DNA of 64,000 bases from Meconema thalassinum (GCA_946902985.2 OX336389.2:343020444-343084443), one strand, 5' to 3'. Positions 19,541 through 31,052 are shown, counted from the first letter of the stretch. A program made the numbers and translations. Notes: generated from the sequence alone by a model not told the origin.

Positions 19541-22500
19541 ATTAATTTTTTATTTTTTTTATTTTAACATTTTGGTTTCAAAATTTTTAGAATGGCTGTA
19601 GTCTCCTATGAGGCGATATAATTCCTCAAACTAAATTTTAATGTCAGTTCCACAACTGATCCGTAGAATAAAATTGAAAAATAGATGAAAGGCAATCATC
19701 TCCTAAATAATCTTGAAACATAAAAATCTCAACACACATCTGAAGTGTAAAATACATAAAAATACTGAAATACATGCCATGTGAAAATATAGAAATATGG
19801 AATAAGATCGCTGAAAATATGGAATAAGATCGCTGGGAATATGGAATAAGATCGCTGGCTCAGAATGTTACTAATCAAGCTCTATATAACAATTGAGATA
19901 CACTAATACCTTATTTGGACGAAAACTTGAAGATCTATTTAAGTATTCCCACAATACTTTAGATGTTTCCTCAGTACAAGACACTGAGATGGATCTGCAT
20001 TCGAACCTCGGTTCTGCGACCTCAGAGATAAGAAACGTCCCTCTCTGGAATTCACCAACATTCGCCTGGGCTCGAACGACATCCTTCTGGCAAATTCTTC
20101 TGTGTTACTGGGCTACCTTTCCCTAGCATCTTGACAAATCTCTTCTGTAAAGTCTTCATTCTCCGTCGTAAATATGTATGAGCTTCACCATTGGAATATA
20201 ATTATGGAAATATTCATATAAATGGTGAATGAAATATTTCCATTGCTAATTGATGTTACATTAGTGTTCGTAGACTGACGAAAATGCACAAGATGGACCG
20301 TACACTACGTCTGTATTCAAGAATACGTTGTCTAACGAAGCTCCATCGTTGTATCTTAACTCCTGTTATCGAACATGTCTCTGGCGCATGACTATTTAGT
20401 TCATCATATCAACAATGTTAATTTTGCTGAATGATAACGTTTGAAGAATAATAATAGTCATTCTCTTAATGTTTATGTGTTGCGCCAATATTAAAAGTTC
20501 TCCGCCACTGTTCACTTGAACTGCGTTCGCCAACTTCACGTTGCAATTTATAATGATATTCAGCTTTATTTCCAACACATTTGGAAATCTAACTTAACAG
20601 GCTTATACTGTCGAAACGGTGAAGTTTTAAAGCGCTCGACTTTTCACAATATATAGTATGCGACCTGTTCTTTATATATATATGCTTATTTAACTTCAGA
20701 TCTCAATTATATAAGAGATACAATCAATTCAATGTTCCTCGCAACTTCACGTAGAATGGAAGTGCGGTGACCTCCTACGTTCCACCTAGCTATCCTCGCG
20801 TCTCCACAAGTCGACAGTCGTCGCACTCGGACTAAGCTTTGGGATCTCCGTTAACCCAGTAAAAACACTTCCTCACTCTTCAAAGTCTGCTGGAATAAGA
20901 ACCTCGGTCCTTGGATCTCCCCCTCCAAGTCGAATTTTTGGCGGCCATATCAATCTCCCACCATAATTTTAGCGCGTAGATTACTAATGCTTATTACTGC
21001 GTAGATTAACCGATCTGTAGTGTTTAAAGTATCAGACATAATTTCTCTTAATATTCTCTTCATTACCAAATAAGAAAATCTTCTTCTAAGGGCCTAAATG
21101 CATAATTTCATCATATTGTGTAATTAAAGTTGATCCCGTCTTCAATAAGACCTGTTCTCATTGGCTCTGGACTGGGATCCAATAGCATAATTTATAACAA
21201 TATTTATAATATTAATCTCCAAACTCGTTGTTGCTATGCTAAACTTCCATAAATTATATTTGCTGGTTAAATTTTATCATGGGGACGGAAAATACTCTCA
21301 TTTTGTCCCTAAATAATTCAATTTACGGGGGCAGTACATATTCAAATTTCACCTGGAGAGCATTTGTAGAATATGCCTGTCATGTTTCCTACTGTTTGAC
21401 AAAGGTTTCCGAAACAAAGAAAAAAAGAATCCACCTTTCAGACTAAAAAAGTACGGAATAGAATTTATTTCAATATTGGGAGTAATGGAGACCCCCACAA
21501 ATATATACACATTCGTAATGGAGTTAATTATCTGTGCCTTTTTAGCTATTAATTTAATGCACAAACTAAATTATCAAGGATCACTCAAAGGCAGAAATTT
21601 GTGACGAAGCAGAAAAGAGGGAACATACAGTAGTTAATCCTTAAACAACTATGATCTTACAAAGTAAATGCGACTTAGAAAAAAGAAGCTCATAAAGGCC
21701 TCTGTAAATGCCACCGCACCCTGTAATGTTCTCTCTCTCTCTCATACACACCATCTCTCAAAATATATTCCTGTTGTAGAACTCATGTAGAGATTTAAAA
21801 TGACATCTTACTATTTAACTTAATTATTATTCAACCCTCGGACTGGCTAACAAGGAAGCTAACGAATATTGAAATAGCCCGTCGTGGGTTGGTGTGACAA
21901 CAGACCTTGTACAGGAACCTAATCACCAGCTATGTGCACATAATTTTATTCAAGTATAGCGCAGTTATCATTTGTGTATTGACTATTTAACTAGCTAACC
22001 AGATTATAATAGTCCACCAGTCAAATAGGAACGTAAAATAGAAGCAGACTCAACAAATCGATAACTGACAGGTTAACATGATTAAACTATATTAATAATA
22101 GCGCAGCAAATATAGTAGTGTTTTGGACCAACTGAGCAATAATATCTGTAAATAAGTCTGACACGTTACACAAGTTATAATAAACTTTTGTAATTTAAAG
22201 ATTGTAAATATATGTGTACATACGTGTAATACGTAACCACTGTTGCCTACTTTATCTAAGCCAAGGTGAACAAGATCTGTTGATTGCTTGACGATCGAAA
22301 CATGTCATCCAATTTATAACCCGCCCCCTTCTTTGTGCTAATTAAGTGATAAGTTAATGCATGTACTGTAAAATTTATTTCAGATTGAAGTACTTAAATA
22401 TTGTACTCCCCGCCTAATATAATTGGGCACAATCGTGTTGGCCGAGTGAAAAGCATTCTATAACGGATATATGTTACGGTCCCTCCTCTGTTCCTGCCCC

Positions 22501-22747
22501 CCACTGTGTTTGGGCAGCAAAGTACCCATCTTATGTGCAAAGCAAGTGTAATACCCCCTCGAATTTTTAAAATCAAAATTGGCATAACCATTTTGAAAAA
22601 GAGCCTGGACATACAGTCTCACAAACTTTAGGATTAGAGAGACTAGCAGAAATACCAGTGTAGCGATTTAAAGACTCAGAGAACAAAGGTCATTTTGAAA
22701 TAACTATGTTCTTAAAACGAACCGGATATTTCTAATTTCTGCTTAGA
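19541..22747. other. AT-rich region, no gene recognised
   Basis: This stretch has no open frame above 77 aa and no motif that I recognise. A short tandem repeat lies at 19794-19859. Dinucleotide runs (TCTC near 21730) and scattered GC-rich islands (20760-20960) are visible. The style resembles long terminal or untranslated parts of retroelements, but I found no ends. Confidence 0.4.
19794..19859. repeat. Three tandem copies of a 22-bp unit
   Basis: AATATGGAATAAGATCGCTG followed by two variable bases, three times in a row. Confidence 0.9.
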
Positions 22748-23021
22748 AAGACATGTTGTTGTTGATTCATTTAGTGGCTTTGTGCCGTGGTAATGTAGCC
22801 TGGTGTATTTGTGTATGTGTAGAATTTGATAATTTTTGTTACTGTGGTGCCTGTTGTAGGGTGTGTATTTGTATCTGAGACTAGGATTGGCAAAGAGGCG
22901 GCCGTGGCCTTAGTTTCGCCTGGTATAGAAGTGGTAATCCATGGAAAACCACATCTAGCATTGGTGGGAATCAAACCCACTTCTCAGGTCTGCATCATAA
23001 GGCTAAGTGTACCCCGTTCCA
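22748..23021 (-). mobile_element. SINE family A, part 1 (split by a LINE)
   Basis: It matches the 3-prime and middle blocks of the SINE at 945-1385 (GTTGTTGATTCATTTAG, GCCTGGTATAGAAGTGG, GGAAAACCAC, GGGAATCAAACCCAC). It stops at ACCCCGTTCCA (23011-23021), a site also present and continuous in the copy at 945. The remainder resumes at 36849 after an identical 11-bp duplication. Confidence 0.8.
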
Positions 23022-23773
23022 ACCCCCTGTGGGTGGGGGTTTCAGAATGCACCCACGGTATCCCCTGTCTGTCATAAGAGGCGACTAAAAGGGGATACTT
23101 TGGCTATACTTTCAGGCTTCCAAGTTGGTGTTTGAATTGGACCCCCCGTGGGTGTGAGGGAATAAACCCAAGGTAATCCCTGCCAGTTGTAAAAGGCGAC
23201 TAAAAGGCTTTCTCGGCTAGGTCCCCTTTTGAAGGTTTGACTGCCAGCTCTAAACGACACACATCCCTGCGATATAACTCTCATTATGTTATATCGCACT
23301 TCTTTCCGTACCGTATATGTTTTTTAGGTCTGGCACTCAAAATTATTTCTTATGTGCGTGCTGTTACGGGAAGGGCCGCTTATGTATGCGACTACACTCG
23401 AAAGCCGCCATGTACCCGTGCAGTAGTATCCGCCTGACTACCAGGGTCCCTGCACAGCCGAATATCTCCAGTATACGCCAAGGGGTGCATGCCGACTAGG
23501 CATTGTAAACATCGGACCCCAGGCAATGCCTTCCGAGCTAGGCGGGTCTTGCCTTGGCTGGGTAGCGCCTACTGTGACAGCCCGTGATCGGATGTCGGTG
23601 GCATTCGGGGAGGATGATATGACCATGGGTAAACGATAATAAATCAAACAGGGTGGTCCAACATCCAAGTCTTTAACTTTTGATTCTCTATGGGGATCAA
23701 ACCCTTGGGAACAGTCTGTTCGTGAACATCTGGGTGCTAACACCCCCAAGTTTCGGTTACAACCAGAACAGAC

Positions 23774-24202
23774 GTGGGTGATTTCAAGCTGGTTAAGTGT
23801 ATTTTGTTTTCCCGCCACATAGAAGGGGTCTACGGTGAGCTTGAGAAAGTGCAAAAGATGAGGAACGGTAGCTTGTTATTCAAGACAAAGACTGCTGAGC
23901 AAGTTAACCAAATTCTGAAGTGTGACCACTTTGGCGATCTCCCCGCCAAAGTGGAAGAGCACAAGTCTCTCAATCAGGTCCAAGGAGTTATTTTCCATTG
24001 CGACCTGGTTCTGAACACTGACGAAGAGCTCAAAGAGGATATGCAGCACCGTCACGTGACCGCTGTCCGGCGCATTACGCGCAAGGTCAACGGTCAGATC
24101 ATGGACACGGGTGCTTTCATCATTGAGCTTCCAGTGCTCCCGGAGAGGGTCAGATCACAAGTTACCGTTGTGACGTACGGCCCTACATTCCTCCACCTAT
24201 GA
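23774..24202 (+). pseudogene. LINE ORF1, gag-like N-terminal part
   Basis: The 142-aa frame contains a repeat of RRM-like strands (MRNGSLLFKTKTAEQVNQIL; QGVIFHCDLVLNTDEELKED; VTAVRRITRKVNGQ) seen in ORF1 proteins of Jockey- and R1-type LINEs, which coat the element RNA. After SQVTVVTYGP the frame breaks where relatives enter RPYIPxPxRCFKCQ zinc knuckles. Remnants of these (Cys-poor) and a QEARKKYHTTNGPFPQNFYT block can be read in other frames to about 24480. It lies 0.75 kb after the LINE 5-prime end and upstream of the Ser/Pro-rich part at 24616. Confidence 0.6.
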
Positions 24203-24615
24203 GGAGTAATAATTGCCAGAAGTTCGGGCACATGATATCTCGTTGCTCGAACTCTGCAATCTATGTAACATGCAGTCAGGTACCCCACAAAAGGGAGCAG
24301 TAAACAAAACCATACCTGGATTTCATTCTCCTCGGGACAGGGACTGCCCTGTCTTCCAGAGGGAGAAGAACATCCAGGAGATAAAACCCTGGATGGTCTC
24401 ACCTACCAGGAGGCCCGCAAGAAATACCATACCACGAACGGTCCCTTTCCTCAGAATTTCTACACTGTAATAATACCTGGCCTTATTTCATCAACCTCAT
24501 CTTTTGTACCTGCTATGAAACCTCCAGTTGTGGATCCTATTCAAAGATCAGCACTGAAGAATGAGAACAAAAGCTCGCAGGTGGATCCACCCCACCTACG
24601 GCCACCAAGAAGCTT

Positions 24616-25035
24616 GTGCGGGCCAAGGCTGCCCCGCCCGCACAGCAGGGAGGGGAGTCCAAGACTTCCTCATTATACAAATGGTCGTTGAAAGCCACGC
24701 CTGAGCCGGCGGAGCCGGCATCGTCGAACAGGGTCAGAAGTTTGACTTTTGGCCTGTCTAAATTGGCAAAAGACGTGGTGACGAAGGGAACCCGCACATC
24801 GCGGTCCCTCACTCCTCCTCCTAAGGGGAAGCCATCCGCATCACCAGGTGCGGATACATCTGCGCCTGGGGACGTTCCAGTCCCCAAGTTTACTCGCTCT
24901 CCTCGAAGGTCTCCCCGCTGCCGAAATGCGTCACGGAAATCTTCCGCTGGGTCGACGCACTCCACGGCCTCGAATGAGGACATGGAGGTTGTGGTGGACG
25001 TAGTGTGTAATGATCCGATACAGGGTAAGTTGTAG
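24616..25035 (+). pseudogene. LINE ORF1, Ser/Pro-rich C-terminal part
   Basis: The 139-aa frame is basic and rich in Ser, Pro and Ala (SRSLTPPPKGKPSASPG; SPRRSPRCRNASRKSS), the low-complexity tail seen in ORF1 proteins before the endonuclease ORF. It ends 40 bases before the endonuclease start at 25077. It has no domain of its own; the call rests on position and composition. Confidence 0.5.
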
Positions 25036-25076
25036 TTTGCTGTTCCAACTCTTTCTCTAGTTTAAAAGTTCACACA

Positions 25077-25372
25077 ATGGCACTGTTACAGTGGAATTGC
25101 AACAGTTATGACGGGCATTAGACTGAGCTACGTCAACACATTGTACAATGCGCAGCGAGTATACTCTGCCTACTGGAAACTAACCTCAAGCCTGATCACT
25201 AGACTGTTATGGGAGGTTTTAGACTATACTCGAAAGACGCTGGCAGGGCCCCCGGGGTCGTTTGCACTATGGTCCATTCTAACTGCTATAGTGAAGAGTT
25301 TCGTTTAGCTACTCCTTTGGAAGCTATTGCAGTTCGCGGGTCATTGCATGTTATGACAACTGTTTGTAACGT
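25077..25372 (+). pseudogene. LINE endonuclease, N-terminal part
   Basis: The frame from ATG 25077 reads MALLQWNCNSYDGH, a stop, then LRQHIVQCAASILCLLETNLK and GFRLYSKDAGRAPGVVCTMVHS. WNCN and LETNLK are the Asn and Glu motifs of the LINE AP endonuclease. The GRAPGVV block is the usual RxxGGV segment. A non-autonomous element interrupts it at 25373; the frame continues after 26816. Stops at 25119 and 25200 show that it is dead. Confidence 0.7.
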
Positions 25373-26804
25373 ACCCCCAGGGGCTCACATCTAGTGGGAC
25401 GTGGGTTGGCGACCACGGGACCCCAGCTGAGCCCGGCATTGCTTCCACTTACTTGTGCCGGGCTCCTCTCCGTCTTCTTTCCTGTCGACCTCCCTTGGTC
25501 AACTCTTGTTCTCTTCCGACCCCGACGGTATTAGGTTATCCGAGGCCTAGGGAGTCTTTCACTTTCCCGCCTTAATTGGCCCTTGTCTCATCTTTCCTGA
25601 TACCCTCCTTCAGTGAGGGGTCAGCCTTCTTTTTCTTTTCCTTTTACCTCCTGCCTTGTGCTCAAGGCCCTTAAGGAAGCAGGGTGTATGTAGCCCCACC
25701 CCTTCTGGTGCACCCTAGATAATGCTACACCCTCAGGGGCTCACGGTTGGTGAGTTCGGGAGTTGGCGACCCCGAGGGATTCCTGAGCTGGGTCCGTTTT
25801 CCCCTTTTGTCCCTTCCCTTTGGGGCGGACCTTCTCCTCCCTCCCCTCCCCTCTCCTCTCCTCTCCTCTCCTCCTTTCCTTATATTTACTTTTCTCTTTA
25901 AGATTCCCGCACTGTTTTTGTTACTTGGTTCACCGTGTGTCTAAATTCCCTTCTAGCGATTTTTAAGGCATTTTTAATCTACGTTGCATTTTGTAAGTTT
26001 TTTCGATCTAAATAACATCTCGCGATTGTTTTCAACTTCAATTGCATTTTGTAAAGTCTGACAATCTAAATTGCTTTTTGGTAAGTCTTTCAATGCAGGG
26101 AACCGGGCCTTTTAGTGAGAATTTTGAGTTTCAATTGCATTTTGTAAGTATTTTCAACCAAAACCGCATTTCGCACGAATTTTGAATCTAAATTGCATTT
26201 TGTTTGGTGGGCATTTTGCACATATTTTCAATCTAAATTGCATTTTGAAAGTATTGTCAATCCACATGAGTCGTTTGAATCTACCGTACATTTTGTAAGC
26301 ATTTTCAACTTCAATTGCATTTTGCAAGTATTTTGAATTTCAATTGCACTTTGTGAATAATTTGGATTGGAACTGGGATATTTCAATCTGAATTGCATCG
26401 TGTATTTTCAATTTCAATTGCATTTTGTAAGTATTTTGAACCTCAATTGCATTTTGTACGTAATTTCGATCTCATTTGTATTTTGTAAGTATTTTGAATT
26501 TCAATTGCATTTTGTAGGTATTTCGACGCTACATTGCATTTTGTACGTATTTTGAACCTAGCCTTCATTTTGTGGGTATTTTTCAATCTATTCCTTTTGT
26601 GAATCTTTTCGTTCTAAATTCCCTTTTGTAAGAACATTTTGTGAGTTGTTTCAATCTGAGTTCCTTTTTGTAAGTATTTTCCGTCTCACTTAATTTTCGT
26701 TCTAGTTTCCGTTTCATTATCATTTTCGCTATCACCCAGATCATTAGGGGCCGACAACCTAGATGTTAGGCCCCTTAAAACAACAATTATCATCATCATC
26801 ATCA
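25373..26804 (+). mobile_element. Non-autonomous LINE-tailed retroelement, copy 1
   Basis: Flanked by a perfect 12-bp TSD, TGTTTGTAACGT (25361-25372 and 26805-26816), inside the endonuclease of the host LINE. The 1432-bp element has a GC-richer 5-prime region of about 560 bp (CCCCCAGGGGCTCACATCTA; CCGACGGTATTAGG), a 29-bp minisatellite of about 720 bp, and a 3-prime tail GGGGCCGACAACCTAGATG...GGCCCCTTAAAACAACAATTATCATCATC. That tail matches the 3-prime end of the RNase H LINE at 36788-36848. No protein is encoded. It most likely moves using the LINE's enzymes. Confidence 0.9.
25967..26690 (+). repeat. 29-bp minisatellite in copy 1
   Basis: About 24 degenerate units of roughly 29-30 bp built on AATTGCATTTTGTAAGTATT plus TTGAATCTC or TTCAATCTA. 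Unit length and spacing are regular enough to see by eye. This is not a CRISPR array: the spacers are not unique and the units are contiguous. Confidence 0.9.
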
Positions 26805-26816
26805 TGTTTGTAACGT

Positions 26817-27309
26817 GTACCTTCCACCGAACCAGCCCCCCTTTTTTTTTACAATCTCCATGCCCCAAAGGAAGGGACGTGGAGGGCTTAATTCAAAGGT
26901 TGGATTTACCGCTATTGAATACAGGAAAAGCAACCCATTTTAAGCGTAGCGCACGGCGTGTTTTCACACATTAGCCTGTGTGTAGCCGTGCGCTAGTTCC
27001 CCTGTTTGGTTGGTACGTACACGATGACCTCTGTCACAGAGACCATTTCACGATCGTTCTTATTCTTCTTAACCAGAAACCCGTGGAGTTCCCCAGTCGT
27101 GTACTTAAGCGGGCAAATTGGCCATCATTTAGAGAACGAGCTGTGTTCGATGGTCTTGGGTGCCGGAGCATCGATGAGGAGGTACAGCACATCACTGATG
27201 TGATTCTTTTTGCCACCGAGGAGTCCATTTTATCCTTTTCTGGGACTCCTCGTCGCAAACTCGTCCCCTGGTGGACTGAGGATATTGCAGTGGCAATAAG
27301 AGACCGTCG
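26817..27309 (+). pseudogene. LINE endonuclease end and linker
   Basis: Continues the LINE after copy 1: YLPPNQPP opens the segment in the endonuclease frame. Later the frame reads RVLKRANWPSFRERAVFDG, IDEEVQHITDVILFATEESI and PRRKLVPWWTEDIAVAIRDRR. The last block (VPWW...C/D..AI..RR) is the conserved linker between endonuclease and RT in Jockey, I and R1-type LINEs. The segment is cut at CGTCG (27305-27309) by the Transib element and resumes at 29453 with RRAHKRYGRHPT. Confidence 0.75.
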
Positions 27310-27347
27310 CACAGTGGTCCGGAATTGAAAAAAAGCGGACAAAAATA
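27310..27347 (+). repeat. Transib terminal inverted repeat, left (RSS-like)
   Basis: Heptamer CACAGTG 27310-27316, spacer 27317-27338 (22 bp), nonamer-like ACAAAAATA 27339-27347. Confidence 0.9.
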
Positions 27348-27440
27348 TTTTCCGCTAAATGAAATGAAATACTTTTGTATAAAACTTTAAATTAGATGTT
27401 ACTATTAGGTAAATTTGTCTTAGTACATAAAATTACTTAC

Positions 27441-28516
27441 TTATTCATCCTCTGATCCGGATGAGTCGACTTCTTCTTCTTCCCCTTCCTGCTCCGTCTC
27501 GTCCTCGGGTATTGACAATAAATTACACACTTCCTGCGGTAACTGTCTCCTTTTCTTGTTCGGTAGGCCTCCCGTGCTTGAAATTACTGGATCAGAGCTT
27601 ACCAATAGTCTATGGAACAAGCCAAAATTATTGCAAATTCTTGAGGATTTTCTGGTATGGTCTTCTCTATATTTTCTTACGTCTTGGTTTCTAGACTCTA
27701 AGACCTCTTCTGAAAGTTCTCCAATCGGCAAAATAGCTGCTTCTATAATGAAAGATCCATGGATAAGTATTTTATGGAGTGTTAGAGGCATGTAACACCA
27801 CGGATATAGCCGTACATATAAGCTTGCTGTTTCGCAGCAGTAGGAATTGAACTCTGAACTATTAATTTAATGACCAGAGGAAATTGCTTTTAAAATTATT
27901 CCAAAACGAGTTATTAACTACCCCTGTTATTTCGGATGCTACTTGAGGTTGATCAAAAAACCTTCTGGCAGTGTTGCCATCACTGGTTGTTCCATATCCA
28001 GGCTTCGGAATATCAACAAGAAGACCTAATCTCGTTCTGAATGAGTCTTGCACAATTATTTCTTTCTTTCGAATAAGTCTCGATTACCATCTTTCACGCT
28101 CACTTTCCACTTTTTAAAACTCAGGCGGTACGAAATATGCAGGAGACATTCAAAAAATCGAAAATGGGCGTGTGGAACTGAAATTCCAAACTCAAGTTGT
28201 AAATTGTCGACGAGCTTTTGGGCCACTTATGTAGATTTTTCATTTCTGAAAATTTCGCACCATTCGTTTGCCCCTTGTTGGTGTGGTAGTGGTAGCTTCT
28301 TTTTAGCTTGGCTGACGAATCGTCTCCCTCTGCCCTAAAATTCATAACGGTCGCATAGGCAAGCTCTGATGAAGTGGCACTCTCCCTTAGGTCTTTAATT
28401 TTCCTTATTTTGCTTCTCTCCGTTAGCTCTTGAAATTCTTTTGGAGGACGACCTCGATCTACTGATTTTGCGGAGCCAGGAATGCTCGGAATTGATATCA
28501 CAATTTCTGTTTTCAA
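27441..28516 (-). pseudogene. Transib transposase remnant (RAG1-related)
   Basis: Three pieces, 5-prime to 3-prime on the minus strand. 28516-28121: N-terminal region with SVDRGRPPKEFQELTERSK. 28053-27862: LLVDIPKPGYGTTSDGNTAR and RFFDQPQVASEITGV. About 27850-27441: YVRLYPWCYMPLTLHKILIH, then LPIGELSEEVLESRNQD and a KYREDHTRKSSR block, ending in an acidic tail. The DGNTARRFF segment and the HKxLxH...SEE segment correspond to RAG1 regions around GNFARKLM and the catalytic Glu962, so the third catalytic residue is retained in LSEE. The part holding both catalytic Asp residues is missing between 28121 and 28053, and there is a frameshift near 27860. No activity is expected. Confidence 0.85.
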
Positions 28517-29409
28517 CCAGTCTGAATATTTCTTAAAAAAAAAAAAGCATGTTCTAAGAAGTTACACTTTCTCCACCGGTCAACATACGGCAAAAAGAAA
28601 AGATTCTTATATTATTATACACTGTTTCTCTACACTGTCGTAAACATTTAATTGGAATTTGTTAAGGAGATATGTTACCACAAACTTTCCTTGACGCGCG
28701 CGAGACTGATTTTTGTTCTCTCGAATCTTGTTAATAAGATCACAGCGACTAACAACGAAAATTCATTTTTCACTCTTCACAACACACACAACTACTATTA
28801 ATCAATTACTTCTCGTGATTGAAGATTATTTTGGTTTCATGGCCTCGAGATATCCCTTGCGTAGCATAAACAAATGTCTCAACAGGCCCTTATCTCGCGC
28901 GAGTGTTTATCCTCAGAGCGCGCAGTAATGTTCTCTCCCTTCTCAATCACGCATCTGGTGGGTTCTGGCGATGAAACCTTTAAGGATATATTCTCCAGTC
29001 TTCATTTTAAAACTTGCATAAGTTTCATGGCATACATATGTATACATTTTTTTGTAGGTCAAGCAAAATTTATTTTTCTTGAAGGAAATAAAGCACTATA
29101 AAAATAAGTATAACAGTCCTTATAAGTGATCTGAAATCAAAAATCATGCTATAATCAAATATATCAGATCACAAACTACATACAGATACAGTATTATAGA
29201 CCCCGAGTTTCGTTTTGAAGTTAGAATGATATTTCAAAATTTACTTAATGGAGCGCGGAATTCAGAAACGAAGAGTTGTATCACTTTTGTAGTATTATAT
29301 CTGAGAAACACGGAAGCAATTTCCAAAGAAAAAGTGAAATTAATGTACACTGATTAACATACTTCACTTGGGAGTTGGTTTGGCCTTTCTAATGTAAAGT
29401 TGAAAAATC
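28517..29409. other. 5-prime non-coding part of the Transib element
   Basis: AT-rich leader between the transposase remnant and the right inverted repeat. No other gene is visible. It presumably held the promoter and any first intron. Confidence 0.5.
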
Positions 29410-29447
29410 TATTTTTGTCCGCTTTTTTACGGATCCGGACCACTGTG
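29410..29447 (-). repeat. Transib terminal inverted repeat, right (RSS-like)
   Basis: Complement carries heptamer CACAGTG (29441-29447), a 22-bp spacer (29419-29440) and ACAAAAATA (29410-29418). The last 17 bases match the left end exactly; differences cluster in the spacer. Confidence 0.9.
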
Positions 29448-29452
29448 CGTCG

Positions 29453-29757
29453 GCGCGCTCATAAGCGCTATGGTCGGCACCCAACCATGCCCAATTTGGT
29501 GACTAAAGAAATTTCGTCCGAAGGCACGGATTCTTACCCGCCAGATTAAGAAAGCATCATGGGAACAGTGTGTAGTCTATTACGGCACATACCCCTCCTC
29601 TCAAGTGTGGACTAAACTTCGACGCATTTCGGGAATTCAGACATCTAGTACTGTACCAGAAATGTCCATTGATAATGAATTGGTTACATACCCTTATCGC
29701 GTTGCAAACCATCTCGTAACGTATTTTGCGAATATATCCGGTTCCGGCAATTATGAC
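29453..29757 (+). pseudogene. LINE linker to reverse transcriptase
   Basis: The LINE resumes directly after the Transib TSD with RRAHKRYGRHPTMPNLV. It then reads, with stops and shifts, WTKLRRISGIQ, SSTVPEMSIDNELVTYPYRVA and NHLVTYFANIS, the spacer that precedes the RT in this group. It is broken off at CCTGTATTTGT (29758-29768) by copy 2. Confidence 0.6.
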
Positions 29758-29768
29758 CCTGTATTTGT

Positions 29769-31041
29769 TCCCCCAGGGGCTCACATCTAGTGGGACGTGG
29801 GTTGGCGACCGCGGGACCCCAGTTGAGTCCGGCATTGCTTCCACTTGTGCCGGGCTACTCCCCGTCTTCTTTCCTGTCGGCCTCCCTTGGTCGACTCTTG
29901 TTCTTTTCCGACCCCGACGGTATTAGGGTATCCGAGGCCTAAGGAGTCTTTCACTTTCCCGCCTTAATTGGCCCTGTCTCATCTATCCTAATCCCCCCTT
30001 CTTCGAGGGGTCAGACCTCTTGTATTCTTTTCATTAAATTTCCTTTTCTCTTTAAGATTCCTGCACTGTTTTTGTTAATTGGCTCCCCGTGTATCTAAAT
30101 TCCCTTTAGTTTTTTTTGCATCTACACTACATTTTGTAGGTATTTTTAATCTACGTTGCATTTTGTAAGTTTTTTCGATCTAAATTGCATTTCGCGAGTG
30201 TTTTCAACCTCAATTGCATTTTGTAAAGATTGACAATCTGAATTGCCTTTTAGTAAGACTTTCAATATTGGAGCAGGGCATTTTAGTGAGTATTTTGAAT
30301 TTCAATTGCATTTTGTAAGTATTTTCAACATAAACCGCATTTTGCAAGAATTTTAAATCTAAATTTCATTTTGTATGGTGGGCATTTTGCAAGTATTTTG
30401 ATTCTCAATTGCATTTTGTGGGTATTTTGAATTTAAATTACATTTTGTCTGTATTTTCAATCTAAACTGCATTTTGTATGTATTGTCAATCCAAATGAGT
30501 AGTTTGAATCTACCGTACATTTTGTAAGCATTTTCAATTCCAATTGCATTTTGTAAGTATTTTGAATTTCAACTGCACTTTGTGGGTATTTAGAATCTTA
30601 AATGGGCGGTCTTCAATCTTAATTGCATTGTGTATTTTCAATTTCAATTGCATTTTGTCAGTAGTTCGAACCTCAATTGCATTTTGTACGTATTTTCGAT
30701 CTCATTTGCATTTTGTAAGTATTTTGAATTTCAATTGCATTTTGTAAGTATTTCGACTACATTGCATTTTGTACGTATTTTGAACCTAGCCTGCATTTTG
30801 TGCGTATTTTTCAGTCTCTTACTTTTTTGCGTATTTTCGTTCTAAATTCCCTTTTTTTAAGTATTACCGCTCTCCATTTTGTTTGTAGTTACAATCTGAG
30901 TTCCTTTTTGTAAGTATTTTCTGTCCCACGTAATTTTCGTTCTGGTTTCCATATCATTGTCATTTTGGCTATCACCCAGACCATTAGGGGCCGATAACCT
31001 AGATCTTAGGCCCCTTAAAATAACAATTATCATCATCATCA
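29769..31041 (+). mobile_element. Non-autonomous LINE-tailed retroelement, copy 2
   Basis: Flanked by an 11-bp TSD, CCTGTATTTGT (29758-29768, 31042-31052). Same architecture as copy 1: CCCCCAGGGGCTCACATCTA start, CCGACGGTATTAGG block, minisatellite, then GGGGCCGATAACCTAGATC...GGCCCCTTAAAATAACAATTATCATCATCATCA. It lies in the same host LINE and the same orientation as copy 1. The 5-prime region is shorter (an internal stretch present at 25650-25745 is missing). Confidence 0.9.
30114..30920 (+). repeat. 29-bp minisatellite in copy 2
   Basis: Same unit family as at 25967, with about 26 units. The order of variant units (for example a GGTGGGCATTTTGCA unit and a TCCAAATGAGTAGTTTGAATC unit) parallels copy 1, so the array was inherited intact rather than expanded independently. 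Confidence 0.9.
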
Positions 31042-31052
31042 CCTGTATTTGT

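Larger units (their letters stand above)
27310..29447 (-). mobile_element. Internally deleted Transib element with RSS-like ends
   Basis: The ends are 38-bp inverted repeats starting CACAGTGGTCCGGA (27310-27347 against 29410-29447), flanked by a 5-bp GC-rich duplication CGTCG (27305-27309, 29448-29452). Five-base TSDs and CAC-starting termini are the mark of Transib transposons, the relatives of RAG1. Each end reads heptamer CACAGTG, a 22-bp spacer, then ACAAAAATA, close to a 23-type recombination signal (CACAGTG / ACAAAAACC). Inside on the minus strand are three pieces of a Transib transposase. The 2138-bp element lacks the catalytic middle and is non-autonomous. Confidence 0.9.

Noticed and set aside
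22394..22612. 72-aa minus-strand frame
   Set aside because: No motif; it lies in AT-rich spacer without other coding signals.
25967..26690. Regular 29-bp repeats that could suggest a CRISPR array
   Set aside because: Units are contiguous with no unique spacers, are degenerate, lie inside a retroelement, and the window is eukaryotic.
27441..28516. RAG1-like gene of the host
   Set aside because: It lies between Transib-type inverted repeats with a 5-bp TSD and is internally deleted; it is a transposon remnant.
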